The translations under genes and the position numbers were made by a program. The notes beneath the pieces are model-generated. The model searched no databases and had not been told where the DNA came from. It saw nothing but the letters and a program-made list of their open reading frames with translations. This document shows, piece by piece, positions 23,976-35,734 of a DNA stretch of 64,000 nt (its first letter is position 1; every line of letters starts with the position of its first letter). The DNA is from Rhizophagus irregularis (taxonomy: Eukaryota; Glomeromycota; Glomeromycetes; Glomerales; Glomeraceae): NCBI RefSeq assembly GCF_026210795.1, contig NC_089436.1, positions 434,001 through 498,000 on the forward strand. Reading direction: 5' to 3'.

Positions 23976-24249
23976 AAATAAAATTATATTATATTACATA
24001 TATCAATATTTTCAATTTCATCATTATTTGTGCGGTTTGATGGTTAACGAATTTTTTATGTGATTTTTGGAAATTATAATAATTATAGCTTCCATTAATA
24101 AAACCGTGGATAAATTGCAGCTAAATCGCTGCCTATCGTATTACAATAAAATAAATATGGCAGAACTGCTGTGACGTTGACACCTATTGGCCACTAATAA
24201 GTGATAATTATGTAGCTGCTCCGCTCCAGATATACGAGTTTCAGTAAAG

Positions 24250-25691
24250 TTTAAAGCTACATTGGCCAATCTTGATGAGAATGGTGCATTATTTATTGCT
24301 GATTACAAGATGAGAATTTTGCCAAGATCTGCTAGGGAAACTAAAGCAGAATTTTTTGGCAAACGTGGCTGGACTCTTCACACAATCCTAGTTTTTACAA
24401 AAAAAAATAATTGTGCAGAGTTAGATATACGAGCTTATGATCACTGGTCAACTGACACCAAGCAGGATGCTTGGTTTACTGCCTCCTCATTTGAAGCTGT
24501 TTTTGAAACAATAAAAAATAAACCAAAATGGATTAGAATAATTTCAGATAATGGGGCACATTACCATTCATCAGAACTTATGGCTATAGTTTCACATTGG
24601 AATGAATGGTATCAAATTGAGGTTCGTGATTGGCAATTTCTTGAACCGGGTGAAGCTAAAACAACCATTGATTCCCATCACGCTGCAGTAAGTACTATTG
24701 TTATAAAGCTATTGCAATAAATTTCACATTAAAATTACCTTTTTTTTAGATTTCTCATTCAATCAAATGATATATTTGGATTGGATATGATATTCGTGAT
24801 GGAGAGGATATAGTGGAAGCAGTTAAACATTTATCTGGTACATCACTGGCAAATTTAGAACCAAATCGAAGTCAATTTGGACCTGAAGATGAAAATTCAA
24901 ATAATGTTAGCAAAAAAGAACTAAATACAAAACCAAACGTCAAAACAATAAAAGGTATTTCAAATTTGTTTTACTGGAAATGGCCAATTTCTGGTGAAAT
25001 GATAGGTTATATATGTGCACGATCACTCCCACATTTTGGTCCATGGAATAATTTTTCTCCTTCTGCAATTACCAATCTTTGCACCAAACCAATTGTTCGT
25101 CCCCATCCAAAGATTTCTGAACAAACTGAACCTGAATCATCTTGGAAAATTCCTCTGCTAGGTAATCAATTGAAATAAATGTCTTTTTTCATAAACATAT
25201 TTGACTAATAATGTATTTTATAGATATAAATTCAACCAGTATATCAGAATTTATGGATAATAATAATAGTAGTGATGAATTAGAAGATGTAAGGTAAATA
25301 AACGTGTAGCTTAAACAAACATAACAAACATAATTGAAAATTATAATCTTACATTTTTTTGCGTTGAATTAGTTCTGTTGATGCGAATTTTCAATTTTCC
25401 ATGGGATGGGCATTAAAAAGCAATCAAAAACTAGGAGGGAAAGGAAAAGGAAAAAGAATGAAAAAGAAAGTAAAAGAGTTGTTGAAAAGTTTTTTTTTGA
25501 ATGGAAACCTCAATCAAAAGGATAAAATGTCAGCAAATGAGATGTATAATGAACTACTGATATTTGTTGAATCTGGAGAGTTAGAAGCCGAAGATATTCC
25601 TAAGATAGCAACAATACAAAACTGGATTTCAACTTATACACGAACATTCAAAGAACAAGCTACAGAAAATATGGTAAACAACGCACCATAA
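24250..25691 (+). pseudogene. Transposase-like gene, catalytic C-terminal half
   Basis: Exons as read: to 24687 (donor GTAAGT), 24750-25161, 25224-25293, 25373-25691. The first carries three candidate acidic residues: Asp of IADYKMRILP at 24301, Asp of ISDNGAHYH at 24547 and Glu of PGEAKTTIDSHHA at 24652. The spacing is 82 and 35 residues, which fits a DDE/RNase H-fold transposase. The second exon opens ISHSIK followed by TGA at 24768 where an Arg codon (CGA) is expected, then GYDIRDGEDIVEAVKHLSGT. The last exon ends with a Lys-rich stretch (KGKGKRMKKKVKELL) and a helical tail (EDIPKIATIQNWISTYTRTF). The gene continues the half at 18241-20399 and is inactive because of the insertion, frameshifts and this stop. 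Confidence 0.7.
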
Positions 25692-26137
25692 TATAGTATA
25701 ATAAGCAGAACTTTGTAAATAATATAAAATATTAGTGATTAAGAACAATATTCAGTATATAAAAGATAAAAAAAATAAAAAAATGAAGCTAAATTAAAAC
25801 TAAATAAAGGGTTAAAAACTAAATAAGAACCAAAATCAGCTCATTTTTGATTGAAATTGTTCAAAAATAAATCATCTAAAATTTGAATCAACCAGAAATT
25901 TATAGCCGAAATCTTGCGTTCCTCCATAGTAAAGTCAAAGATGTGGAACTTTAGCGACGTCAAATTTTGCAAGTGGCTTAGCTAGGATTGATACTATTAA
26001 TTACCATTTTTAAAATTTGTATAACATATCATGTGGTGAGCCGATGACCCGGTAAAAAAGGAGTATTAGCCATTTTTAGCAATGATCTGTGTAAATCAGA
26101 ATTAGTAAATTTCTCTTATTGAGTGACGATCTGTCCC
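25692..26137. other. 3' non-coding end of the TTAA transposon
   Basis: AT-rich non-coding sequence between the transposase stop and the right inverted repeat (26110-26137). Confidence 0.6.
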
Positions 26138-26399
26138 TTAATACAAAAAATACATTGAAATTTAAAAAAACGAACGTTTATACCAAATCTCTCCATACCA
26201 AAATCTTCGTATAATAAATGAAGTAACGGCTAAACTAAACATGCACATTGAACATAAGAATTAACTAAATTACTAATTATTACATTACCCCACGATTTTC
26301 TATCTTTATTTCCTAATCTAAATACGCTATCCTTAACATTTTCTTCTAAATTATTTTTTATCATATTTTTTATCTTTTACTTTGTTTTTTTTTTTTGTT

Positions 26400-27870
26400 T
26401 GCTAATTTATTCCTCTTACCCCTTCATTTTATCTTCATCGCTATCATCTACTCTTTTTTTTTCCTTTTCAAACCTTTTAAAATCCTCATATAAACATCAA
26501 ATATTTCATTTAAAACAGACTTTTGACCTTTCAATTTACAAGCTCGCCACCATTTCTCATTGATCAAACCCTCATGACCTCTCTCAGTAGATTCTCTGGG
26601 TCACAATTGTTGACCTAACTTCCGATATACCAAACAAACACTCTTTAAATTGTTTAACCTTATCAGCATCGAACTCTTTTGTATAGTTAGTTAGAACTTC
26701 GTCAATACTATCTTTAAATATTACAAATTCTGCATCACTAGCGTCATTTTTATCACAAATCCATATACTGTATGTTCACACGTTTCTTCTTCTATCGCAC
26801 AACACGGACATTTCTTATTTGGTATTCCCCATACCTTCCGTGCCCACAACACCTCATAAGTTGGCAAAATTAAAAAAGTTTTACCCTAAAACATCTAATC
26901 GAGGCATCTTTACTATGTTCACATTCCTAGGTGTTGTAACTTCATTGTTGATTAATTTAAACGACACACTCCAATCGATAAGCACATTACTTCCATTTGC
27001 ACTTATAGTATTATAAGTAAGCTCTTTAAACCAGAACCTATACGCTTCTTCTATTGGAATATAATTCCACCTCAAACTATATTCATCTAACAGTATGTTG
27101 TTGAAGTTAATTTCTATTTCCCTTATCGATTGTTTACAATTAACTAACTCTTTTTTTATCGCTTGAATTTTAACGTCCTGCACTGCCCTTTGCGCTCCCT
27201 CTTGCCATCTTTAACCAACATACTAATATTTATTAACTCAAGTATTGTATTTATAAAGTTGAGATAAATATATAATTTGTCATCCAATTCCCTACGCACG
27301 CTCCCAATTTTACTATATTCATATAACCATTCAATAACGTCTAGATCTGTCCTTAAATCTATTTTAACATTGTATGGCAAAATCATAATCACTACCATTA
27401 ATGCCACTGCGTACGCTTTTTTTCTTTTTTCGAGAACTTCAACTTCCTTCGTAATTAAATTTATCTTCATTACTGTTTTTTGGTATAATATCGAACCCAA
27501 AAAAACCATCTAAACACAAATCTTCTACTTTTTGCACCACCGCTCCTACATTTACAATAACCTCTTTATCTATAAACCTTGTCATTTTTTGAAAAACAAG
27601 ATTTTATATGCTTCCTCACTTTCTATAATATAATCCAACCATATCATACAATTTTTAACATTATCGTCGCTATCTCTTTTTCTATGTATACCAAACACTT
27701 CCCCGTGTTAAGTTTTCTATTTATATTGAACTTACAACCTTTACAGTCCATTAAAAACAGAGAATCATAAACCCTAAATTCTTCTCCCGTTTCTTCATGC
27801 ACTACTAAATGTCTACCAATTTCATCATATTTCTTACTTTGCGATTTTTAGTTTTTATACTAAACATATT
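26400..27870 (-). pseudogene. LINE-type retrotransposon 3' part, decayed
   Basis: Minus-strand translation in shifting frames gives, from 5' to 3', a linker (YDEIGRHLVVHEETGEEF, VYDSLFLMDCKGC), an RNase H-like region (CLDGFFGFDIIPKN, then AYAVALMVVIMILPYNVKID and RTDLDVIEWLYEYS in 27156-27509) and a downstream segment. That segment runs through EEAYRFWFKELTYNTIS and MPRLDVLG to a zinc-knuckle CPCCAIEEETCEHTVYGF near 26770-26815. RNase H followed by a Cys/His knuckle after the reverse transcriptase is the layout of several fungal LINEs. No reverse transcriptase core remains in the window. Several frameshifts separate the parts, so it is dead. It adjoins the right end of the TTAA transposon. 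Confidence 0.6.
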
Positions 27871-27880
27871 ATCTCACCCT

Positions 27881-28480
27881 TTTTCCATTCATATTTATTT
27901 TTTAATTCTGAGGAAAAAAACAAATTAAAAACTTATATATTTATATAGTTCATATCATTATTGCAGATTTATGAAATATCCGTTACTTCAATTGATTAAT
28001 TGATTTGAAAAGCTTAATCGCACGTGATACTAATTAAGTACTACAGTAACGTTTTTTATTTTTTAATTTAATTTTAAAAAAACATTCCGCAACGCTTTTT
28101 ATTAGTTAATTTGATTAAAAAAAAGTTAAAACGTTTTTTATTGAAGTCCTACGGTGTAATTTGAAATTTCTTTACTTATTTCCTTCATTATATAATTTGT
28201 CAATAAATAGAAAGAATATTTTATTTATATATAAGTTTAACGAATTAATCATGCAACGTTTTTATTAATTATCAAAAAAAAACGTTGTGGAACTTTTTTT
28301 TTAATTAAATTGACTGATAATAAATGTTTCGCCATGAACCGTTTTTTTTAAATTAAATTGACTAATATAAAACGTTGCGAAACATCTTTTTTTTTAATAA
28401 AAGAATGGTTTCGCAACTTTTTTTTAACTATTTTAATAAAAAATGTTGCAAAAACATTCTTTATTGAATTTTTTTACCAG
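27881..28480. repeat. AT-rich repeats with AACGTT/GCAACG words
   Basis: Several diverged copies of a unit containing AAAACGTTGCGAAAC or its complement alternate with TTAATTAAATTGACT. No coding potential was seen. Confidence 0.45.
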
Positions 28481-28597
28481 GTTCGGTAAACCGTAAACCG
28501 ATACCGAAACCGAAGTTACCGAAACCAATCGGTAAATTTACCAAAAGGTTCAGTTCGGTATTTACCGATACCAATTGGAGCCCTACCTATTTGACCA
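28481..28597. mobile_element. Palindromic GGTAAATACCGA MITE remnant
   Basis: The block is built from CGGTAAACCG, CCGATACCGAAACCG and GGTAAATTTACC words that fold back on themselves and ends with CAATTGGAGCCCTA, a common type of hAT MITE end. The left terminus was not matched. Confidence 0.4.
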
Positions 28598-28830
28598 ATC
28601 GGTCATCAATATGCTATCAATCAGTCATCAGTCGGCATGTGACCAATTGATGACAGATTTAGCTCGGATTAAAAAAGCTCGCTTATAAATATAAAAAAAT
28701 AAAAAATATTAATCCCGATCTGTTACGAATTACGATAAGTAACTACAGTTTTGGTATCGATCATATGACTTAACAATCAGATAATCAATAAAAAAAAAAT
28801 TTTTTTTTTAATTTTTTCTTCTCTTCCCAG

Positions 28831-31020
28831 ACTTAAATTTCGACCAGGACTCCGGAATTGTAAGTTAGAGATCCTAGGAATTTTTTTTAGTTTGGAAACG
28901 TTACTAATGTTCCTTCCTTTAGAAACGTTCTCCTGGACTTGGATTCCGTCGAAATGAAGTAAAAACAGCCTTCTGGACTGGATTTTGGCGAAATGAGATT
29001 TTTTTAGAGTTTCTTTCTTTTTTTTTTATCTGACGTTCTTTTTTTTATTTTTTAGGTTTTCGGTCCTTCCTTGGAATGGAATATGTGGTAGGTATATTTT
29101 GAGCGGGCATGTAGCGTTATGAAATAATATTAACGTCTATTTCCTTTTTTTTTAGATTTTCGGCTTTCTCTCGAAGTGGAATACGACGATAAGTGTTTTT
29201 TGGGTGGGTGTGCGGTTGTGTAATGGCGTTATTAAACAACATTAATGCCTTTTTTTTATTTATTTAGGTTTCCGTACTTCTCTCAAGGTGGAATATGATC
29301 CTATAAAAAAATTGGATACATTTTTTATATAGTTTTTATACAATTTTTTTTCCTTAGAAATAACGTATCATAATAGGATACGGAAAAAGGCACAATTCCG
29401 TATCACTAAAAATATGGTTTGGATACGGAATTTGCACGGAATTCATATGGAATTTACATGATTTGATCACTGATTTTATCACGAAATTTATACGATTTGG
29501 TCACTGAATTTACTATTTGTGTTACAGTTTACTATAATTAAATCTAATTTTACTTTATTAAATTAAATAAAAAATAAAAAATAAACAAAATACAAATACA
29601 TTATGAAAATTCCCTCCTTATTAAGGCCACCTATTGCAATCAAAAGTTCAGGTTCATTTGGAGTCAAACAACCTAAAAAAAACAAAAAGAACGTCTAACT
29701 TAATTGGAAACAAAAACTCCCCTTCATATAGTATCTGCAATCGTCCAAGTCACCAAAGGTCAGCATTCCTACAAAAAAAGAAAGAGAACTCCAAAATGTC
29801 TGACCTACATAAATGAAAAGAATTATGAAGTATCTGATGAAAAAGAAACTAAAACAACAAAATAAATCCAAAACTAACCTACAAAAAAAGAAGACTCTGA
29901 AGCAACAAAACTGAAACAACCTACAAAAAGAAAAGAATCTGAACCCAACTTACAAAAAAAAAAAAAGAAAATTTGAACTGACCTAAAAAAAAGAAAAAAA
30001 TCCTGAACAATCCTACAAAAAGGAAGGACTCCCAAACTGATCTACAAAAAAACTGAATCTTCTCACAAAAAAAATCTGCTGGTCTATGAAATAAAAAAAG
30101 GGATAAATATAAATAAAAAAGAAAGGGGAATAAAGAATAAATCAAAAAAAAATATTTTTTTAAAAAGAGGGTAACGAAGTTAGGAAAGTTAAAAAAAAAT
30201 TTTTTTTTAAAGGAGAGTGATAAAAAAAAAATTTTTAAAGTGAGGTACGAAAAAAAAAATTTTTTTTTTAAAAGGGGGGGTGCCGAAAAAAGAAGAAAAA
30301 TTTAGAAAAAATAACAAAAATAAGACAAGAGAAAAGAGAAGAAAAGGAAAGACAGAAAGGAAGATCGGAAGATCAAACTCATCAAAGTAAGGGTTTATAC
30401 ATATAAAAAACAAAAAACGTATCATAACAAAACAATAAACAATCACGTGATCTCGTGTTATGATACGAGATTTTTGTAAAATTATTTTCTAAAAATATTG
30501 TTTAAAAATTCCGTATACGTTCCGTATGATTAATTTTTTCCGTATACATTAGTTTTTTTAAAAAATGTTCAAAAATGAATTGCTTATTAAATATACGGAA
30601 TTTGTATACGGAATCTATAGAAACGTACATAAAATGTATACAAAACGTATCCTTTCCGTATACATATTTCTTATAGGGTGATAGTAGATATTATTTGGGT
30701 GGGTGTGGTTGTGTAATGGCGTTATTAAACAACATTAACCCTTTTTTTTTATTTATTTAGGTTCCAGCCTTCTCTCAAATATGACGGTAGGTGTTATTTG
30801 GGTTATATAATAGCGTTATTAACAACATCAACGCCCTTTTTTTTTATTTTTTTTAGGTTTCCGGCCTTCTCTCGAAGTGTAATATGACTAGGTGTTATTT
30901 GGGTTGAAATTTTTTTTTCATTTTTATTTAATGAACATTAACCAACGGTCATTTTTACTTTTTATAGGTTCAAGACACCACCAGACACCTAATCAACTCA
31001 AACAATTCAACAAACCAGTC
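28831..31020 (+). repeat. Mini-exon cassette array C (about 105-bp units)
   Basis: On the plus strand blocks follow T-rich AG acceptors and end at GT donors: 28831-28859, 28923-28958, 29056-29091, 29156-29192, one begun at 29268, then after the inserted element 30761-30786, 30857-30891 and one opening at 30968. Block consensus is GTTTCCGGCCTTCTCTCGAA followed by GTGGAATATGAC. The spacers are also conserved (TTATTTGGGTGGGTGTG, GGCGTTATTAAACAACATTA), so exon-like and intron-like parts were duplicated together. Reading frame is not maintained across blocks. Confidence 0.55.
29300..30678. mobile_element. 1.4-kb element with CCTATAA ends in array C
   Basis: The left end is CCTATAAAAAAATTGGATAC; the right end inverted is CCCTATAAGAAATATGTATAC. 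TGAT lies just outside each end (29296-29299, 30679-30682), a likely 4-bp duplication. The element lies inside a cassette of array C, so it inserted after the array formed. The ends are rich in GGATACG/CGTATCC words; the middle (29640-30170) has imperfect CCTACAAAAAAAGAA repeats of roughly 45 bp. No transposase was recognised. Confidence 0.65.
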
Positions 31021-33011
31021 AATCCACTTTATGGAATACTAAGGATCTACCTATAAATAATGAAAGGAAATAAAACGAAAACAACAATGTGAACAGGAAT
31101 ATAGCATTTTATCAAAGAGCAGCAGACTTTAGCACGTCACTTAAGAAATTCCCAATAGAAATTATCATGTGAGTCATAGCACTTACACAAATAGTTCCCA
31201 TTATATACCAACCAGGGAATTTCATACTGAAGACCTTTACACTCTGATTCATAACTTTTGGGTAAAACATTTGATGAATATTGGAACTAGTTCAAAATCT
31301 CAAATCATCCCTTTTACTAATATTTACAAATTACAAGGCTTACAATGAGGATTCCAGCACCTCAGCAAACAACATTAAACGGTTAGATGCAAGACCTAAA
31401 AACATTTACCTAAGACCTTTTATCAAAATTTTGACAAAAGAACAAAGTTAGATATACGATCCATAAAACACTAACCGAGATCGGCACATTCAAACTTGCA
31501 TCTCTTTAGGGCCAGAATTACATAATGTCAGCTGGCATTATTAAAAAAACCAGTGATGTAAGGATTAGCGCAGTAGGCGCAGCATACATTACTTTTATTT
31601 CCCGTGTATTTCGTTGAAAATATTAGGTGGCGTTTTTCTTAGTAGCGCCTGCTATCATTATTATTTTAATATATAAAGCGATTTTTTTTTTAAAAAAAAA
31701 AAATTATCATCAAATTACTTTATCTTAATTAGCAATTCCCGCAAAGTGGTATTCCTTAAACAAGCTCTATTCTACAACATCTTGATCTAGAATATTTTAT
31801 CACTAATATATTCATAGTATAGTGGCGTATTAAATATGAAAAGGATTAGCCAAAAGATTATTGGTCAAATATTACGTATCAATTAGTAATAATTCTATAT
31901 ATCTTATTATTTTATATTAAAGCAAAACAAAGAAACTATATAAGCCAGATTCTGTCAGAAATTGTTTGCTGGAAATTATAACATTGGTAAGTTATTTATA
32001 TCCAAAGAACTACTATTATTATAATATTTATTTGTATCTGTAAATCTTTTATTTCAGTCAAATAATATGATAAAATATATTTTTCACATGTAAATGACAA
32101 TATAAAAAATATCATGCATTTCTCAATAAATTACTATTAGAATACTGTATATTAATAATTTACTATTAAAACAGATTCATCTACGATAAAATCATAAAAT
32201 CTTAAATTTAAATACGTATAATAATTGCTTTAAAATTTGTACAAAATGGTATATTGGAACTTTATTAATATTTATTATTTTCTACTTATGGGAATATCCG
32301 CCACAATTCTTTTTGGGCGAGAATGCGTGATCGATTAATAATATTAGAAACAATTCGTTAAATTGAGTCATCTTTCAGTAGAATAGTTGATGCTTAAGAA
32401 GATAAATATAACATCTTATTACAATAGAAGAGAAATAAATATAAATAACGTTTCACTAGCGAAAATATTTGAAGTTTATTGACAATTATATATTTTAAGA
32501 AAGTATCATCATAGTGAATTAGTTCCAAACTATCATTAAGTGGAACTTGTTTTTGATGATATCATATATTGGTATATACAGTAAAAAATATATGAGAATA
32601 CCATAAAATAACACAATTTTTTTTTTAGAAAAAAAAAATTTATTTCACCATTTCTATTAATTCATCTTTAATAATTTCAACTATTAAGTAATGATTGAGT
32701 TTCTTAATCTGCACCATTTCTTAACAATATAATTTTAATATCTAATACATTGTAAATAAATAGCCAAAAATATATTACAACATTGTAAGATTATTACCAA
32801 TTTATATCGTATATTATACTTATTTGATAAAAGGAATGCTAAATTCCATAAGTTATATTCATCATAGAAAGATAGTATATATTCATGTTGATAAACAATT
32901 TCGAAAAGAACATGTTTAAAGTACTTGTTATAATTCACTGTAATATGATTGAAGACTGATATAAATCAATTATCATAATAGTATGTTAATTAGATATTTA
33001 GTAAAGTAAGA
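31021..33011. other. Intergenic; a core-promoter-like site near 31935
   Basis: CTATATAAG at 31936 is followed about 50 bases later by a GTAAGT donor at 31987 and a TTTCAG acceptor at 32058, which resembles a promoter with a 5' leader intron. I found no convincing coding exon for it. The rest is AT-rich DNA with nothing recognised. Confidence 0.25.
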
Positions 33012-33257
33012 ATGATGCAGTTATGTACATATTTATTAAGTTTTATTTTGTTCAACACCTCCATTAATGAACTCTCTGATGAAGTTCTGGATGTAGACGA
33101 GTAAGATCTTAATTATAGTACTAGTGTATATTGCTTATTTGTTAAAATTATATTTACATTTTTTGATTTTAGATGCATAACGCCACGCCTATCGACAGCG
33201 ACAATACTTTGGGACAATAGCTTGCATGATATTTTTAACATGCATCCCAACTCATGA
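33012..33257 (+). CDS. Candidate small secreted protein, two exons
   Basis: Exon 1 is 33012-33100, exon 2 33173-33257, with a GTAAGA donor and a TTTTAG acceptor in matching phase 2. The 57-residue product begins MMQLCTYLLSFILFNTSINE, a plausible signal peptide. The mature part is acidic (LSDEVLDVDE) and then continues CITPRLSTATILWDNSLHD to the stop, with a single Cys after the signal. I do not recognise it. Short secreted proteins are common effector candidates in mycorrhizal fungi, but the frame is short enough that chance is possible. The second exon opens exactly at a good acceptor and stays open, which is the main support. Confidence 0.35.
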
Positions 33258-34600
33258 TCTTTAACAAATTATTAAAAATTATTCAATTAAAATATGTGAT
33301 AGATATAGATAAAGTTTTTATTAAATTATAATCAAGAAATGGGTATGGCTTAATTCTTTGAGAAAAATGAAGAAAATGAATATTAGCGGTGTAAATTAAA
33401 ATTCTAACAACAACACAGTGCTGGTGACTGAAGAAGAGGGCGTTTACACCTAAACTACTGGTTCTAATTTAAAAATTACAATTATTATTAATAGTAAAGT
33501 TTCAAATCTTAGTTTTGAATTGACATTAATTATTCGACTTGTTACTTAAGAATTTATTATTGCAAGAACAAATAGTTATAGTCATTTATTACCAATTTGC
33601 GCATAGTCATTGGCCGATGTTTGAGACAGTAATGTCAGTGGGAGTAATGAACATAAACTGGACAACAGTGTGAAAAAGTCAATCATATGAGACTTTATCA
33701 AAAAACATTAAAAATCTTAGCCAAAGATAGTTGTATTAATAATATTAATAAAGAGGATACTCAAAACTTGTTTTCCTTTTCAAAAAAAAGTGGTTTACCA
33801 TCACCTTATTATAAGCTGGAGAAAAAAACCATGAATCGAGTCTGTTACAAAAATTTATTTAAGAGAATGGTCATTTATCCAACGCTATCATATGTAATCG
33901 GAAGAATCTTACTAGAAAAGAAAAATGTTCTGGCATATTGTAAGCCGAATGGCTAATAACAATAAGAAAATTATGGCCACATGCACGTTATATAAGAAAT
34001 TTGAATAAACTATGCAGATATTATAGAAATATAGGTCATAAAACTCAGAAGAAATGAATACTAATGTAAACAACTTAAAATCTTCAACATTCAAAGATTG
34101 CAAAGTACAAAATCTGAAAAAATCTGAACACAAAACAAATTATTAGACATTTATGCTATAACTATTAAAATTATATTAACAAAAATTTTTATTATAAATA
34201 ATCAGAGACACGAGAAAAAAATCTTATCCATTATTAAAACTTTTGAAAAAGAATAGAAAGGTCGATAGGATAAAGAATAATATTATTTGACAAGTGGTCT
34301 ATTTGAATTATTGTATAGTTTCAGGTAGAAAATAGCCTAATTTTAATATTTATGCAGTATGTGAAGTTTAATACAACATAGTACAGAATATATAAGTTCG
34401 TTAAATCCAAAATAAAAAAAAAGTTTACTTTTGTTTTTTTAAAAAAAAAAGGTTCTTGAAACAATGACGAGGATATTCATTAGAACAAGATTTAAGATTA
34501 TTAGTAAATGATCCAATATAATACTAATACTAATATTATTTGAAAACTAAACTGTTCAGATTATTTTATTAAAAGAAACTTACGGTTAAACAATTGAAAT
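33258..34600. other. No gene recognised
   Basis: A 90-codon plus-strand frame at 33687-33956 (MRLYQKTLKILAKDSCIN...) has no recognisable domain and no flanking splice signals I would trust. The rest is AT-rich. Confidence 0.3.
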
Positions 34601-34719
34601 TAATATGGTTACTAGATTAGAAGGTTGGCCAAAAATTTCACGCAATATAATGATAAAAAATATATACTACATTTCTGCATTTGTAATAATAAATCTCGCT
34701 CGATTGTTCATAAAAAACA

Positions 34720-35060
34720 CTATTACTATATGTCGAGGGCCGAAAATCAAACTCCAAATAAGATACAATCTCGACATCTATAGTCCTGAAAATTCACTAT
34801 CCCGAAACTTTACCAGGCCTGATCGTTCGGATTTTTTGATCGGATTTTGAGTTGATGTACTGTACGTCATGAATCCACAATGGAGAAGCGCCTCCTCGAT
34901 CGCTACCTGCTCACTAAAGAGCTCAGCTTTTTTGCTCTCCTTTGTATCACTACCTGATATATTATTATATTTTTGGACCAATATATATATATAACTGGAT
35001 GGGCCAATTGGGCCATCCATGAGGAATATTGAAAGTGTAACCCTTTCAGCGATCCCGATT
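34720..35060. repeat. Higher-GC block with near-perfect palindrome
   Basis: The block stands out from its AT-rich surroundings and contains GGATGGGCCAATTGGGCC at 34997, continuing ATCC, a near-palindrome. A minus-strand frame (34778-35020) covers it, but the peptide resembles no family I know. It is more likely a transposon fragment than a gene. Confidence 0.3.
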
Positions 35061-35583
35061 TTGTGTTCTAAAAAAAGAATTTTTAAATAAGCAAAACAAA
35101 CGAGTTAATTGGTTATTGTAAATTTTTGTGATCAGAGATCAGCTAACTCAATTTATAATTTGATCACATGTTTGGATTGGTGGATTGGTTAACTTACGAT
35201 CAAATTAGCCCCGAACGATCAGAAATGAACAGGTTTACAATCTCGAAATTTTAAAAATTCATTACATTAAAATTTACATATAATCTTGATTTATGATTGA
35301 CATTTATAGCATTACTTAACAATTTATAATTTATTATTTCATTATTTCATTTAATATTTAGATTACTCTGATTTTAATTGTGTAACGTGTATCATGTCTC
35401 AGTTAAATTTATTACGAATTTCTATCATAGAATTATGTCATTTTAAATACGTTATGGTAAGGTACGTCGATCATTTTCGTCGGCTATATCATTTTTACAT
35501 AATTCTATCACTAAAATTATGATAAATTAATTAATTTAAAGAAAAATAATATTTTTTGTGTGCACAATTTATTATATGGTTTA

Positions 35584-35601
35584 TCCCGGTGCGAAGCAAC
35601 G
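35584..35601 (+). mobile_element. Degenerate Helitron-like hairpin
   Basis: CCCGGTGCGAAGCAACG matches the hairpin of the Helitron end at 10315 but the trailing CTAG is lost. Confidence 0.35.
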
Positions 35602-35734
35602 TAATTATAATGATATATAACTTTTTTTATTTATTTGTAATACACATTTCTTTAATAACAAATGAAATAAAAATGTTATTACAAAGTACTAATATAAAGA
35701 ATACTTAGTTTGATTAATATAATTACTCTATTTT

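Larger units (their letters stand above)
20403..24249. mobile_element. 3.8-kb insertion splitting the transposase gene
   Basis: The transposase frame stops at ...RKVYLNA (20399) and resumes at FKATLANLDENG (24250). The inserted DNA has weak inverted ends: TTTACAGAAACT at 20407 and, inward from 24248, TTTACTGAAACT. No convincing target duplication was found; TTAA occurs at both junctions (20400, 24251) but the expected uninterrupted codons do not need it. The insert carries the mini-exon array B, a purine-rich tract (22795-23060) and a 36-bp minisatellite. Element class unknown. Confidence 0.55.
18119..26137 (+). mobile_element. TTAA-flanked DNA transposon, 8.0 kb, nested insertion
   Basis: The termini are inverted repeats of 28 bp with two mismatches: GGGACAGATCGGCACTCAAT at 18119 and, reading inward from 26137, GGGACAGATCGTCACTCAAT, both continuing AGAGAAA after one variable base. 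TTAA lies immediately outside on each side (18115-18118, 26138-26141). Inside is one plus-strand multi-exon transposase-like gene, broken by frameshifts, a stop and a 3.8-kb insertion. TTAA duplications are known for piggyBac and Sola3 elements, but the motifs here (IADYKMRILP, ISDNGAHYH, EPGEAKTTIDSHHA) do not let me place it in either. Without the insertion the element would be about 4.2 kb. I believe this protein family is multi-copy in Rhizophagus genomes, which fits a mobile element. Confidence 0.8.

Noticed and set aside
20400-24254. TTAA duplication for the nested insertion
   Set aside because: TTAA is present at both junctions but is frequent in this AT-rich DNA, and removing it does not rebuild the expected codons.
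34778-35020. 80-codon minus-strand frame as a gene
   Set aside because: It overlaps a palindromic higher-GC block that looks transposon-derived, with no recognisable domain or splice support.
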